Assembly: GCA_028278345.1 (NCBI GenBank)
Contig: JANQEL010000014.1
Coordinates: 1 to 48,050, forward strand
Direction of reading: 5' to 3'
Source of the DNA: Myxococcota bacterium
GTDB taxonomy: Bacteria > Myxococcota_A > UBA9160 > UBA4427
Length of the DNA stretch: 48,050 nt
A model generated the notes under the pieces. It was given only the letters and a program-made list of their open reading frames with translations, was not told the origin of the DNA and did not search any database. The stretch's first letter is position 1. Every line of letters begins with the position of its first letter. The position numbers and the translations under genes are program-made. Shown piece by piece: positions 16,815 through 25,309 of this stretch.

Positions 16815-16854
16815 TCTCATTGCGCATCGCGCGCAACGCGACTCGGAATCCCGT

Positions 16855-16887
16855 GGCGTCTCACCCGTTGAGGCGCCTTTTCTTTTT
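16855..16887 (+). terminator. Intrinsic terminator of the helix-turn-helix gene
   Basis: A 9-bp stem (GGCGTCTCA 16855-16863 with TGAGGCGCC 16869-16877, one G.U pair) and CCCGT loop are followed directly by TTTTCTTTTTC. It is one of the clearest Rho-independent terminators in the window. Confidence 0.88.
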
Positions 16888-16903
16888 CGGCGCGGGCGCT
16901 CGA

Positions 16904-18193
16904 CTACTCCGCGATGTGCCAGGTCATCTCTTCGGCGATCTTCGCCGCCCGCGTCGTCGTTTCAGCGACGAAGCGCGTCAGACGATCCCGCGCCTGATCG
17001 AGCTCACCGGCTTCGAGGCACTTCACCGCCTCTGCTTCGACGTGAATGCGCTCGGCCTCGATCTCCGCTTCGAAGCCCGACCATTGCTCGCGGATCCACG
17101 GGATGAAGCGCGCACGATCACGTGAAGCGGCGCGTTCGAGGCGTTGGAAGATCCACCAGAGGGAGTCGGGTGCCTTCGACTCATCGCGACTACCCGCGGC
17201 CATCGCCGCCGGAAGCGTCGCATCGAGGTAGACCGGCAGGTACACCCCGCTGCATGGCACCGCGAACGAGACCCAGACCGGCCACGGGCGCGTCGTATCC
17301 GTCGGTAACTCGGTGATCACGCTCGCGGTCGTCGGTCCCGGCGGATCGTGATGCACGCAGAGCGTGAAGAACGCATCGTCCTCGATCGTCAGGCCTTCGG
17401 GAGGTACGGCACAGCCTTCGCCATGGTCTCGCAACAGGTGGGTGACCGCGGCGACGTCGAGTTCGCCGTCGCCCTTCGCGAGCAACGCGCGTGAACGGGC
17501 CAGTCGACCATTCGAGAGTCGCGCGGGGATGTGGGGATTGCGAAGGGCGCGTTCGACGTGGACCGGGCCCTCTTCGTCCCAGTGGCCGGCGTCACGCACG
17601 GCCTGTTCGAAGCCGTCGGACGATCGTTCCCAGGTCGTGTCCGTGCACAGATGGTTCGTCAATCCATCGCACTCGACTTCCCGCACCACCCAGTGGCGCC
17701 CAGAGGTCTCGAGAAAGCAGGCACCCGTGGGATCCGCGATGTTGAAGCTGTTGTGGTAGCCCGCGCCATCGGGTGCAAAGCCCGGACCGCCCTGCCCGTG
17801 TTGCTCGAGCAAGGCGGTGATGCACGCGACCGCTTCGTGGCGATCGCGCGAGCGTTCGAGGGCGAGGCGCAGGAGATCCATGCCGATCAACCCCGGCTCT
17901 TCTTCCGGCGCTTCGCGGGAGAACACGGCCTGGTTTCCGATCACGAGCGCGTGCTCGTTCACGCCGTGCTCGAAGCCGAAGACCCACCAGGGCTTGTGGC
18001 CCATCACCCGAAAGGTGTGTTCCACCTGCGGGATCTCGATGTGGGTGCACCGCACCTTCGAACCGGCGGGGTGCCAGGCTTCGGCGAACTGCACGAAGGG
18101 CTGGCACTCCCCCGCCCTGCGGTCGCTGTTCTTGCCGAAGAGGGTCTTGCCGCTGCGGGTGTGGGGAGCAGTCGCGACGACGGAATCACACAT
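16904..18193 (-). CDS. Secernin-like C69 family dipeptidase
   Basis: A 429-residue Ntn-hydrolase-fold protein. The N-terminal MCDSVVATA places a cysteine at position 2, the expected nucleophile once Met is removed, followed by GKTLFGKNSDRRAGE, the C69/secernin signature. Further family features are GHKPWWVFGFEHGVNEHALVIGNQAVF and FNIADPTGACFLETSGRHW. Family members are dipeptidases in bacteria and secernins in animals, the latter lacking known peptidase activity. The C-terminal 120 residues are helical and charged. It lies 44 bases downstream of the sulfotransferase on the same strand and could be the last gene of that operon. Confidence 0.88.
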   Translation of the reverse strand: MCDSVVATAPHTRSGKTLFGKNSDRRAGECQPFVQFAEAWHPAGSKVRCTHIEIPQVEHTFRVMGHKPWWVFGFEHGVNEHALVIGNQAVFSREAPEEEPGLIGMDLLRLALERSRDRHEAVACITALLEQHGQGGPGFAPDGAGYHNSFNIADPTGACFLETSGRHWVVREVECDGLTNHLCTDTTWERSSDGFEQAVRDAGHWDEEGPVHVERALRNPHIPARLSNGRLARSRALLAKGDGELDVAAVTHLLRDHGEGCAVPPEGLTIEDDAFFTLCVHHDPPGPTTASVITELPTDTTRPWPVWVSFAVPCSGVYLPVYLDATLPAAMAAGSRDESKAPDSLWWIFQRLERAASRDRARFIPWIREQWSGFEAEIEAERIHVEAEAVKCLEAGELDQARDRLTRFVAETTTRAAKIAEEMTWHIAE

Positions 18194-18237
18194 GGAGGCG
18201 CGAGCGTATCACGCCCGGGTCGCGAACGTGCGGTGGC

Positions 18238-18858
18238 TCAGCTCGAAGCGCGATTGCGATAGAGGGAGCCGTCGACCCCAGCAACCATGGCCGCTTCGTC
18301 GAGGCGGCCGCCCAGGAACGCGTTGACCGAGCGCGCGGTCTCCACCGGGTCTTCGATCGTCTGCTTGTAGTGCACTTCGAGCAGGCGCATGTTCGGGTTC
18401 TTCCTGCAGAGCAGGCGTGTGCGCACGATGTCGTTGCGGTAGGCCTCTTTCATCGCCTCGTCACCGGCGTCGGTGTCGGTGGTGCCGAGGCGGTCGATCA
18501 TCTTCGCCTGGCTCTTCAGCACCTCGCCGAGGTCGCGGCGCATGAAGATGACGTCGTAGTCGTTGTCGTCGGGTAGATCCTTGATGAGGAAGGAGATCAC
18601 CTTCAGCACCTTGCCCCGGCCCGCCTGGAGGTAGGACTTGTCGCTCTCGTGCTCGAGCTCCTTCACGCGCTCGAGTTCGAAGTAGCCCTTCGGGTTGTCG
18701 ATGTCGGCCACGCGCTCGCCGTCCGACAAGACGTCGAGGCCGCCGCCGTGGAGCATGTTCATCATCATGCTGGTGCCAGAGCGAGGAAGACCGCTCACGA
18801 CCACGATGGGATCGCCGTTGCTACCGCCGAAGAGCTTCTTTTTCAGGGATGCGAGCAC
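18238..18858 (-). CDS. Sulfotransferase family protein
   Basis: A protein of about 206 residues from a GTG at 18858 with GAGGAA upstream; the longer open frame upstream overlaps the neighbouring gene and is not used. The N-terminal PIVVVSGLPRSGTSMMMNML is the 5'-phosphosulfate-binding loop of PAPS sulfotransferases, and RRDLGEVLKSQAKMI matches the 3'-phosphate-binding region. The short length is typical of the bacterial sulfotransferase-like subgroup. It would transfer sulfate from PAPS to an alcohol or amine; the acceptor is unknown. The neighbours are two phosphatase-fold enzymes of the same superfamily as sulfatases, suggesting a shared phospho- or sulfo-ester theme. Confidence 0.8.
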   Translation of the reverse strand: MLASLKKKLFGGSNGDPIVVVSGLPRSGTSMMMNMLHGGGLDVLSDGERVADIDNPKGYFELERVKELEHESDKSYLQAGRGKVLKVISFLIKDLPDDNDYDVIFMRRDLGEVLKSQAKMIDRLGTTDTDAGDEAMKEAYRNDIVRTRLLCRKNPNMRLLEVHYKQTIEDPVETARSVNAFLGGRLDEAAMVAGVDGSLYRNRASS

Positions 18859-18893
18859 GATGAGTCGTTCCTCGGATGGGCGGCTTCGCCGCT

Positions 18894-19715
18894 TTAGAGC
18901 GTGACGCCGAAGACGTCCTTGAGCGCGATGCCGGCGACGATCGAGAGCGCCATCGCCCAGATCAGAATGCCGCCTTCGCCGTCGGGGAACCACGCGAGTT
19001 CGCGGATGTCGGAGGCGAGATCGATCGAGATCACCGGGCCGTCGCTCGCGAGCGCGGGTTCGCCTGGATAGAGGAAGGCTTCCCAGCTGCGAAGCCGCTT
19101 CACCGGCACCTTGCGCGCCTCGCCGCCGACGGCCCACTGCTTGGTGAGTTCGCGGTCGCCGACCTTGAGGGCGAGGGTGTGATCGCCGGCTTCTTCGGCG
19201 CGCAGGCGCCAGAAGACATCCCCCGAAGCCGTGCGCACGACCGGCGCATCGAGGGCGATCCCATCGGGCAGTGAGAGCGAGACCTGCTTCGTGGAGACTC
19301 CGGCGTTCGTATCGAGCTTCACGTGCAGCAGCTCGACGGCTCCCACCTTCGATGGTTCGTAGGCGTAGTGCGAAACCATCTGCACCATCACCACCAGCAT
19401 CGGCCCGAGCATCACCACCATGGGCATCAGGTTGTGGCCGATGTAGAGGAAGTTCTTCCCCACGATCTGCACCAACGACTTCATCACCTGCGGCATGTCG
19501 TCGCGGAACAGGCGGATCTCGAGCAGGTGCATCGAGATCTGGCGCTTCACCGAGATGATCGCCTTCTGGTTCGAGACCATCTTGTAGACCTGCAGCGCGA
19601 TCACGCCCATCACCACCGGCCAGATGATCATGTCGATCACCGCCCAGTCATGGCCGAAAGGGGCCATGATGAGGTCGAAGATCGCGTTGGCGACGTTGTT
19701 GATCGAGGCAACCAC
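18894..19715 (-). CDS. Three-TM membrane protein of unknown function (possible Oxa1/EMC3-like topology)
   Basis: A 273-residue protein. TM1 is about residues 27-47 (DMIIWPVVMGVIALQVY). A basic, helical cytoplasmic segment follows (KAIISVKRQISMHLLEIRLFRDDMPQVMKS split over about 50-85). TM2 is about 97-118, very Met-rich (MPMVVMLGPMLVVMVQM). A beta-rich domain of about 120 residues comes next, and TM3 is near the C-terminus (GGILIWAMALSIVAGIALKD). The TM-charged hairpin-TM-TM order recalls DUF106/EMC3-type insertase relatives with an inserted domain, but this is topology only. The bracket of TM segments around a soluble beta domain would expose that domain on one face of the membrane. It lies between the RHH protein and the sulfotransferase with 35-39-base gaps, so is cotranscribed. 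Confidence 0.65.
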   Translation of the reverse strand: MVASINNVANAIFDLIMAPFGHDWAVIDMIIWPVVMGVIALQVYKMVSNQKAIISVKRQISMHLLEIRLFRDDMPQVMKSLVQIVGKNFLYIGHNLMPMVVMLGPMLVVMVQMVSHYAYEPSKVGAVELLHVKLDTNAGVSTKQVSLSLPDGIALDAPVVRTASGDVFWRLRAEEAGDHTLALKVGDRELTKQWAVGGEARKVPVKRLRSWEAFLYPGEPALASDGPVISIDLASDIRELAWFPDGEGGILIWAMALSIVAGIALKDVFGVTL

Positions 19716-19754
19716 AGGGGATCTCGTGTGCGTGGGGTCCGGCGAAGGAGCGGG

Positions 19755-19955
19755 CTACGAGATGTAGCCGAGGCCCTTCAGCTTCTCGCGGATGTCTTCG
19801 TCACTACCCGCATCCTCGAAGTGGAGCATCTCCTTCTCGAGCACGTGGGTGACGAACTCTTCCGTCGTCGCGTAGCCCGCGACGTCGGCCACCTTGCGCA
19901 GGCGGTCCATCAGATCCTTGTCGATCTTGACCTTGACGGTATTGCTTCCAAACAT
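19755..19955 (-). CDS. Ribbon-helix-helix small protein with LGYI tail
   Basis: A 66-residue protein. NTVKVKIDKDLMDRLRKV and AGYATTEEFVTHVLEKEM form a beta strand plus two helices as in MetJ/Arc/CopG ribbon-helix-helix proteins. The C-terminus is DIREKLKGLGYIS. The final L-x-x-LGYI matches the end of the TPR lipoprotein at 24746 (LRSLGYID). It could be a DNA-binding regulator of the cluster or an adaptor to its membrane partners. The gaps to its neighbours are 29 and 39 bases. Confidence 0.7.
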   Translation of the reverse strand: MFGSNTVKVKIDKDLMDRLRKVADVAGYATTEEFVTHVLEKEMLHFEDAGSDEDIREKLKGLGYIS

Positions 19956-19984
19956 GGCGTTTACCTCGGGGGTGTTGGGTCCGG

Positions 19985-22015
19985 TTACTGGATCGCCTTG
20001 CCGACCATGTCGGAAGGCGTCGCAATGCCGTAGTGGGAGAGGATGGTGGCCGTGAGATCGGTGAGATCGTGGCCATCGGTCGAGAGTTTGCGATTGATGA
20101 GCAGCACGCCCGGGACCACGCTCGGATCCATCAGGTGGTTGCCGCTCCAGCGCGATGTGTTGTCGGCGATCACCTCTTCGGTGACCTCACCCAGGGTCGA
20201 CTCATCGCTCGTCCCGTAGCCCGCGTCGTAGCCGACGAGCAGGTCGGGGCCTTCGCTCGTGCGCGGTCCGCTGTAGGCGTCGGTGGCGCGGAAGACCCTC
20301 TTCACGACTTGCTCGCCGTTCTTCGGGTCGCGATAGGCTTCGAGGTCGTTCGCGAGGTCGGTCATCAAGGCGTTCACATCACCGGGATCGACGCTCCCCT
20401 GCGATTCGCGGCCCCTCACGTTCAGATAGAGGCCATTGAAGCCGAGGCCGAATGCCTTCGTCTTCGACCAGTCGATGTCGTCGGTGACGGTGTAGCCCGT
20501 GCGCTTGCCTTCCTTCATCACCAGATAGCCGTTGTCGCGCAGCCAGGCGTTCAGGTGGAGCTGGCGGGTGTAGGCCTGGAAGCCGTGGTCGCTCATCACC
20601 ATGATGGTCGTGCCTTCGGGCAGGCGTTGCTGGATGTGGCCGAGCGCCTTGTCGACATCCTTGTAGAAGCCCTCGATGTCGAGTTCGTGGCCCCGGGCGA
20701 CCTCGGGCACCCAGGCCGGATGGGGTGGCGCCTCGGGGTCCTTCGGATCGGCGTGGCGCCAGAGCATGTGACACTGCAGATCGATGTCCGAGAAGTAGAC
20801 GAAGGTGGCGTCGCCGGGCTCGAAGCGGTCGAGGGCGACGTTGAGCATCAGGTTCGTGTCGTCCTGCACGAGGCGCACCTGCTTGAGGTAGTCGTCCTCG
20901 TCGAAGACACCGTCCTTCAGCGCGTCGTTGTCCTCGGGCATGCCCTGCGTATAGAAGAAGCCGACGCCATCGTGGAGCTCCTCGACGAACTCGTCGGGGC
21001 TCGTGATCGGGGCAAGGGGGCTCGTGGGCGAGATGTTCACGGGCGAAGCGTAGAGCTGGAAGCCCGGGCGAAGCTCCTTTGCATAGAAGCGCACGATACC
21101 GGCGACCGGCATCACGCCCATCGGCGCGAGATCGAAGTTCACCTCGACCCAATCCGACCACTCGCCCTCTTCGATCAACACGTGGGCATCGCCGACCTGG
21201 ATGACGGCGGTATCGGTCTCGCCATCGAGGTACACAGTGACGCCGACGTTGATGTACTGGTTGTCGTTGGGCACCTGGCCGGGTTCGAGGCGAAGCGCGT
21301 CCGGCGGACCCTTGAGGGCGGCGGTCACCGTATCGGGGGTGCCGTCGAGATCGAGATCGCGAACGGTGACGATCTGGATGTCGCCCTTCGGGTTGTCGCG
21401 CTCGACGATCTGGTCCGTGAAGAGGCTGTAGGTCCCGAAACCGCCGCGCAGATCCGTCGTCCCCATGCCCGAGAGCACCTTCGCTTCGGACTCGGGCGTC
21501 GGGTAGTTGCCGGGAATGCGATAGACCTCGACGTCCACCCCCGCATCGTGGAGATAATCCCACCAGGGCGTGCCGCCGCGGTTGTTCTCGAGGTCGCCCC
21601 CCGAGATCGGGATCACGAAGCCGAAGAGCTTGAGGGAGGTCGCCTCTTCTTCGGACACCTTGGTTGCGGAAGAGAGCGGCGCATAGCTCTTCTTGTCGCG
21701 GTGCATGAAGTCGAAGACGCCATGGCCGCCGGGGTTCATGCCCGTCACGAAGTTCGACCAGGCCACCGGGCTCTGCGGCGGGTTCGCGGTGCCGAGGGAC
21801 TGGAACTCGCCCTCTTCCGCGAACTTCTCGAAGTTGGGCATCTTGCCTTCGTCGATCAGCCGCTGGAGGATCACGGGATCCATGCCGTCGACGCCCATGA
21901 TGAAGATGCCCGGGCGAGCACCGGGGGCCGCGTGGGTGCCGCTCGCGAGGAGCATTGCGGCAATCCCGAGCGGAGCCAGCAGGCGGCGCGTCTTCGAACC
22001 CACGTGCGTGCTCAC
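19985..22015 (-). CDS. Secreted alkaline-phosphatase-superfamily enzyme (phosphodiesterase/nucleotide pyrophosphatase type), paralogue 2
   Basis: A 676-residue protein from a GTG at 22015 that overlaps the upstream stop (GTGA). A signal peptide (LLAPLGIAAMLLASGTHA) precedes the catalytic domain. Metal and nucleophile motifs of PF01663/AlkP superfamily are present: IFIMGVDGMDP (Asp), SPVAWSNFVTG (Ser nucleophile region), YFSDIDLQCHMLWRH (Asp/His), MVMSDHGF (Asp-His) and GNHLMDPSV (His). A beta-rich insert of about 200 residues lies between the nucleophile and second metal-site blocks. The domain order is the same as in the upstream paralogue, so the two arose by duplication. It should hydrolyse a phosphodiester, phosphomonoester or pyrophosphate outside the inner membrane; the substrate is unknown. 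Confidence 0.85.
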   Translation of the reverse strand: MSTHVGSKTRRLLAPLGIAAMLLASGTHAAPGARPGIFIMGVDGMDPVILQRLIDEGKMPNFEKFAEEGEFQSLGTANPPQSPVAWSNFVTGMNPGGHGVFDFMHRDKKSYAPLSSATKVSEEEATSLKLFGFVIPISGGDLENNRGGTPWWDYLHDAGVDVEVYRIPGNYPTPESEAKVLSGMGTTDLRGGFGTYSLFTDQIVERDNPKGDIQIVTVRDLDLDGTPDTVTAALKGPPDALRLEPGQVPNDNQYINVGVTVYLDGETDTAVIQVGDAHVLIEEGEWSDWVEVNFDLAPMGVMPVAGIVRFYAKELRPGFQLYASPVNISPTSPLAPITSPDEFVEELHDGVGFFYTQGMPEDNDALKDGVFDEDDYLKQVRLVQDDTNLMLNVALDRFEPGDATFVYFSDIDLQCHMLWRHADPKDPEAPPHPAWVPEVARGHELDIEGFYKDVDKALGHIQQRLPEGTTIMVMSDHGFQAYTRQLHLNAWLRDNGYLVMKEGKRTGYTVTDDIDWSKTKAFGLGFNGLYLNVRGRESQGSVDPGDVNALMTDLANDLEAYRDPKNGEQVVKRVFRATDAYSGPRTSEGPDLLVGYDAGYGTSDESTLGEVTEEVIADNTSRWSGNHLMDPSVVPGVLLINRKLSTDGHDLTDLTATILSHYGIATPSDMVGKAIQ

Positions 22016-24261
22016 GACTGACCGCTCGCCTTGCGCTCGTCGGGCGGGAAGATCATGGCACCGGGGGCCGCGCCGCTCTGATCGAGGGAGGCGGGATCGA
22101 GCATGCCCTTCACGTCGCCGGTGTTCACGTCATCGGGGAAGAGCATCTTGCCCTGCATGTAGGCGGGGGGCGTCTGGCCGAAGAGGTGCATCACGGTCGC
22201 GGGAATGTCGACGAGCTTCGGCTTCTCTTCGGCGAGTGCGCGGTTACAGAGGAACACGCCCGGCACGAGGCTCGGATCCACGCAGTGATCGCCCGACCAG
22301 CTGCGCGTGTTGTCGGTGAAGACCTCTTCCGTCACCTGCCCCACGGCGCATTCCCAGCTGTTGCGGTAGCCGCCTTCCCAGCCCGCGAGAAGGTCCGGCG
22401 CATCGAAGCGATACGGCCCGCTGAAGTACTGCTGGGAAACCGCGACGCTGCGCACGCACTTCTGACCCGTCTGCGGATCGACCAGCTGCTCGAGCTTCTC
22501 GGCGATCTCCTTCACGAGGTCGCGATAGTCCTTGCCCTCGTTCACGATGCCCGAGGCCTCGCGGCCCTTGCGGTTGATGAAGATGCCCGTGAGGCCCAGC
22601 GCGAACGCCTTCGTTCTCGACCAATCGACGCCCTCGAACCACTCGCCGCTCTCGAGCGCGCCCTCTTCCTTGAGGTAGAGGTAGCCGTTGTCGCGCAGCC
22701 ACGAATTGATGTTGATGCCGCGGCGGAAGTTCGTGAAGCCGTGGTCGCTGATCACCATGAAGACGGTATCGGGATCTTCGATCACGTCGTCCATCTTGCC
22801 CACGAGGCCATCGACCTTCTCGTAGACCGACGCGATCGCGTCCTTCCACTGGTCTACGTCCTTGCCCTCGTTCGCCGGGTGGGTGGGATCGAGGTAGCGA
22901 TAGAACATGTGCTGCACGCGATCGGTCGTATCGAAGACCGTGGTGACGAAACCCTTCTTCGACTGCTTCACCGCGTCGAGGAACATCTGCTCGCGCTCCT
23001 CGTACACCTCCATCGCCTGGTCGTAGAAGACCTTCTCGTCGATCACCCGCTCGTTGAGCGACCAGGTGTCTTCCGCGAAGCCGAGCGTGGCGTACTTGCC
23101 TTGCTTCTTCGCCAGGTAGATCGCGTAGACCTCGGGATGCGAGATCGGCATCGCGGGGTTTTCGGGATCGATGTGGATCGGCGTCATGTAGACGTTCACG
23201 TGCGGGTCGGTCGAGATCAGATAGATCTTCGCGATGCCGCTGACGCTCACCCCGAGGCCGGCGGTGAACTTGAGCTCGATCCAGCCCGAGTACTCGTTGA
23301 GCTTCAGGTGAACCTTCTCGCCGTCGTCGATCTCGAACATGGCGCCCTGGGCGTCGTCGTCGATCGTGAGCGTGAATGGCACCGTCATGCGACCACCGCT
23401 CTTCAGCATCGAGTTGTCGGGCCCGACGATGCGCGAACGGATCACGTTGCCGTTGCGGCGCAGCACCGTCTGCTCGCCGCCGATGAACTTCGCCTTGCCG
23501 CCGTCGCTATCGGTGCTGAAGAAGGAGAAGGTGCCCTGGCTGCCGCGCAGATCCGGCACGCACATGCCGCTGAGCAGGAGGCCATTCTTGAAGGGCGTCG
23601 GCGGGAAGGTGATCGGCACGCGCTGGATGATCGAGAAGATGTTCTTCTCACCCAGCAGCTTCCAGAAGTGCTGGCTCTTCTGAAGCAGCTTCATCTTGGG
23701 CTTGCCGATGGGCACCATGTAGCGGCCGATGTTCACCACGCGCTTGGCGTTGCCGATGTCGGTCGAACTCAGCGTTGGCATGTAGGTGCAGGGGTCGCGG
23801 GTCAGGAAGTCGTAGATGCAGTGATGACTCGCGTCGGTGCCCGTCGAGAAGGTCGACCAGGCCACCGGCGACATCGAAGGCGTGCTCGTATCCAGCGGCC
23901 GGAACACGCCCTTGTCGGCGAGCTTCTGGAAGTTGGGCATGCGGCCTTCGCGCATGAAGCGCGTGGCGAGGCCGGGGTCGAGGCCATCGAGCCCGAGGAT
24001 CACCACCTTCTTCGCCTTCGCGTTCTTGTACGGGTTACCCACACGGATCAGGTTGATGACCAGGCGGATCGGCCAGGTCAGGATGATCACGAAGGCCAGC
24101 GCGAAGGTGACCAGCAGCACCAGGATCGAGCCGCCGAGCGCGAAGCCCGCGCCGGGGCCGATGTAGGCCTGGGCGACGCTCGCGGACACGGTCAGCGAAA
24201 GAAGTAGGTATAGAAGGAGCAGCGCGGCGGAAAAGGGCCGAGCGGCCTTGGTTTTCTTCAT
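22012..24261 (-). CDS. Membrane-anchored alkaline-phosphatase-superfamily enzyme, paralogue 1
   Basis: A 749-residue protein starting MKKTKAARPFSAALLLLYLL. A signal/TM segment is followed by AYIGPGAGFALGGS and a second TM helix (LLVTFALAFVIILTWPIRLV), so it is tethered to the membrane. The phosphodiesterase-type domain begins VVILGLDGLDPGLA (metal Asp), with SPVAWSTFSTGTD (nucleophile region), VFDTTDRVQHMFYRYLD (Asp/His), VISDHGF (Asp-His) and SGDHCVDPS (His). The inserted beta-rich part between about 250 and 400 matches that of the downstream paralogue. It is first in the minus-strand operon, and its promoter must lie in the divergent gap 24262-24745. The IGPGAG-x-N-terminus recurs in this subgroup; its function is not known to me. 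Confidence 0.85.
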   Translation of the reverse strand: MKKTKAARPFSAALLLLYLLLSLTVSASVAQAYIGPGAGFALGGSILVLLVTFALAFVIILTWPIRLVINLIRVGNPYKNAKAKKVVILGLDGLDPGLATRFMREGRMPNFQKLADKGVFRPLDTSTPSMSPVAWSTFSTGTDASHHCIYDFLTRDPCTYMPTLSSTDIGNAKRVVNIGRYMVPIGKPKMKLLQKSQHFWKLLGEKNIFSIIQRVPITFPPTPFKNGLLLSGMCVPDLRGSQGTFSFFSTDSDGGKAKFIGGEQTVLRRNGNVIRSRIVGPDNSMLKSGGRMTVPFTLTIDDDAQGAMFEIDDGEKVHLKLNEYSGWIELKFTAGLGVSVSGIAKIYLISTDPHVNVYMTPIHIDPENPAMPISHPEVYAIYLAKKQGKYATLGFAEDTWSLNERVIDEKVFYDQAMEVYEEREQMFLDAVKQSKKGFVTTVFDTTDRVQHMFYRYLDPTHPANEGKDVDQWKDAIASVYEKVDGLVGKMDDVIEDPDTVFMVISDHGFTNFRRGININSWLRDNGYLYLKEEGALESGEWFEGVDWSRTKAFALGLTGIFINRKGREASGIVNEGKDYRDLVKEIAEKLEQLVDPQTGQKCVRSVAVSQQYFSGPYRFDAPDLLAGWEGGYRNSWECAVGQVTEEVFTDNTRSWSGDHCVDPSLVPGVFLCNRALAEEKPKLVDIPATVMHLFGQTPPAYMQGKMLFPDDVNTGDVKGMLDPASLDQSGAAPGAMIFPPDERKASGQS

Positions 24262-24745
24262 GCTCTCGTTCGGTCTTTCGCCAGTTCGTCGACGCGCGCC
24301 CCGCGAATCCGGGCAGCGCGCTCAAGCCAGAAAAACGGTGTGATGTAGGTAGTCGAGGCGCGCGGGTTCGTGACGAAATCGCCTTTCCCCAGCCTCGACC
24401 GGCATCTCACCGGCAATCGAGGGACACCGCCTCACCACGCTGGGGTCACTCGCCTTGATCCATCGAATGCGCGGACCCATTTTCGGGGCCGGTATGATAT
24501 AACAGCTCGCGCTCGGGCCTGCGATTCGACTCCCGGTTTTCGTTTTGCATTTCAATCGGTTACGGAGACCGCACCGCCAGCGATCGGGCGTCGCGTGCCT
24601 CACCGGATCGACGGATCACGAGCCGGAATCAAGCCTTCATTTCACCGGCAACACGGCCCCGGTGAACGGAAACGGGTCGGAAGACCACCAAACCCACAGT
24701 CCGCCTGACGTGAACCCCCACCACTCCGGGAGTCCCACTACCGCC
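24262..24745. promoter_or_regulatory. Divergent intergenic region (484 bases)
   Basis: The gap separates the phosphatase operon from the TPR lipoprotein gene. It contains an unusually AT-rich TATGATATAAC around 24493-24503, a plausible -10 element in an otherwise GC-rich stretch, and a TTTTCGTTTTGCATTTC tract at about 24537. No clear -35 partner or palindrome was found. No open frame here has a ribosome-binding site. Confidence 0.4.
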
Positions 24746-25240
24746 ATGCAGCTTTCCCGCACTGTTTTGCTCGCCTTCGCCCTCGCCTCTGCGCTCGCCC
24801 TCACCGCGATGGGCTGCGAAAAATCGAGCCAGGATCTCCTCACCGAAGCGCGCGCGAGCCTCTCGGGCTCCGACTACGCCGCCGCGATCCAATCCGCCGA
24901 CGCCGGCCTCGCGGGCAGCCCGGATGAAGTCACGGCCTGGGGCCTCGAGCTCGTGAAGCTCGAAGCCCTCTCGCGCTCGGGCGACGGCGCCGGCACGGTG
25001 ACCCAGCTCTCGAAGCTGGCGGACGCCAACGCCGACCGCATCTCCGCCGCCGACTACTCGGGCACGGCCCAGCTCCTGCAGGTCGCGGGCAACAAGGCCG
25101 AGGCCATCCAGGTGCTCGACCTCGGCGTGAAGCGCTTCCCCGACGACAAGACGATCAACAAGATGCTCGACGATTCGAAGGCCAGCAGCGTCGATCCGGC
25201 CGAACTCGAGATGCTTCGCAGCCTCGGGTACATCGACTGA
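24746..25240 (+). CDS. TPR-like lipoprotein with LGYI tail
   Basis: A 164-residue protein. The ATG at 24746 yields a compact lipoprotein signal (MQLSRTVLLAFALASALALT with lipobox AMGC). The mature part is helical repeats (LLTEARASLSGSDYAAAIQSADAGL, then further pairs), typical of TPR-like hairpins. The C-terminus is LEMLRSLGYID, echoing the RHH protein of the divergent operon (LKGLGYIS). A GTG 36 bases upstream could extend it but would bury the lipobox. Divergence from the phosphatase operon and the shared tail suggest a joint role at the periplasmic face. Confidence 0.75.
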   Translation: MQLSRTVLLAFALASALALTAMGCEKSSQDLLTEARASLSGSDYAAAIQSADAGLAGSPDEVTAWGLELVKLEALSRSGDGAGTVTQLSKLADANADRISAADYSGTAQLLQVAGNKAEAIQVLDLGVKRFPDDKTINKMLDDSKASSVDPAELEMLRSLGYID

Positions 25241-25309
25241 GCCAGGCGCCTCCACCGAGCCGCCGCGAACGGACTGGATACCGGATTACACCAAGCTGAG
25301 GCGGCTCCG

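Noticed and set aside
16230..16820. Open frames across tRNA-His and the HTH gene leader
   Set aside because: They run through a tRNA gene, lack ribosome-binding sites and give Pro/Arg-rich products.
20033..24207. Long plus-strand open frames (662 and 750 codons) opposite the phosphatase-like genes
   Set aside because: Their products are compositionally biased (His/Val/Glu/Arg) with no motifs; the minus-strand frames contain full metal-site signatures and signal peptides.
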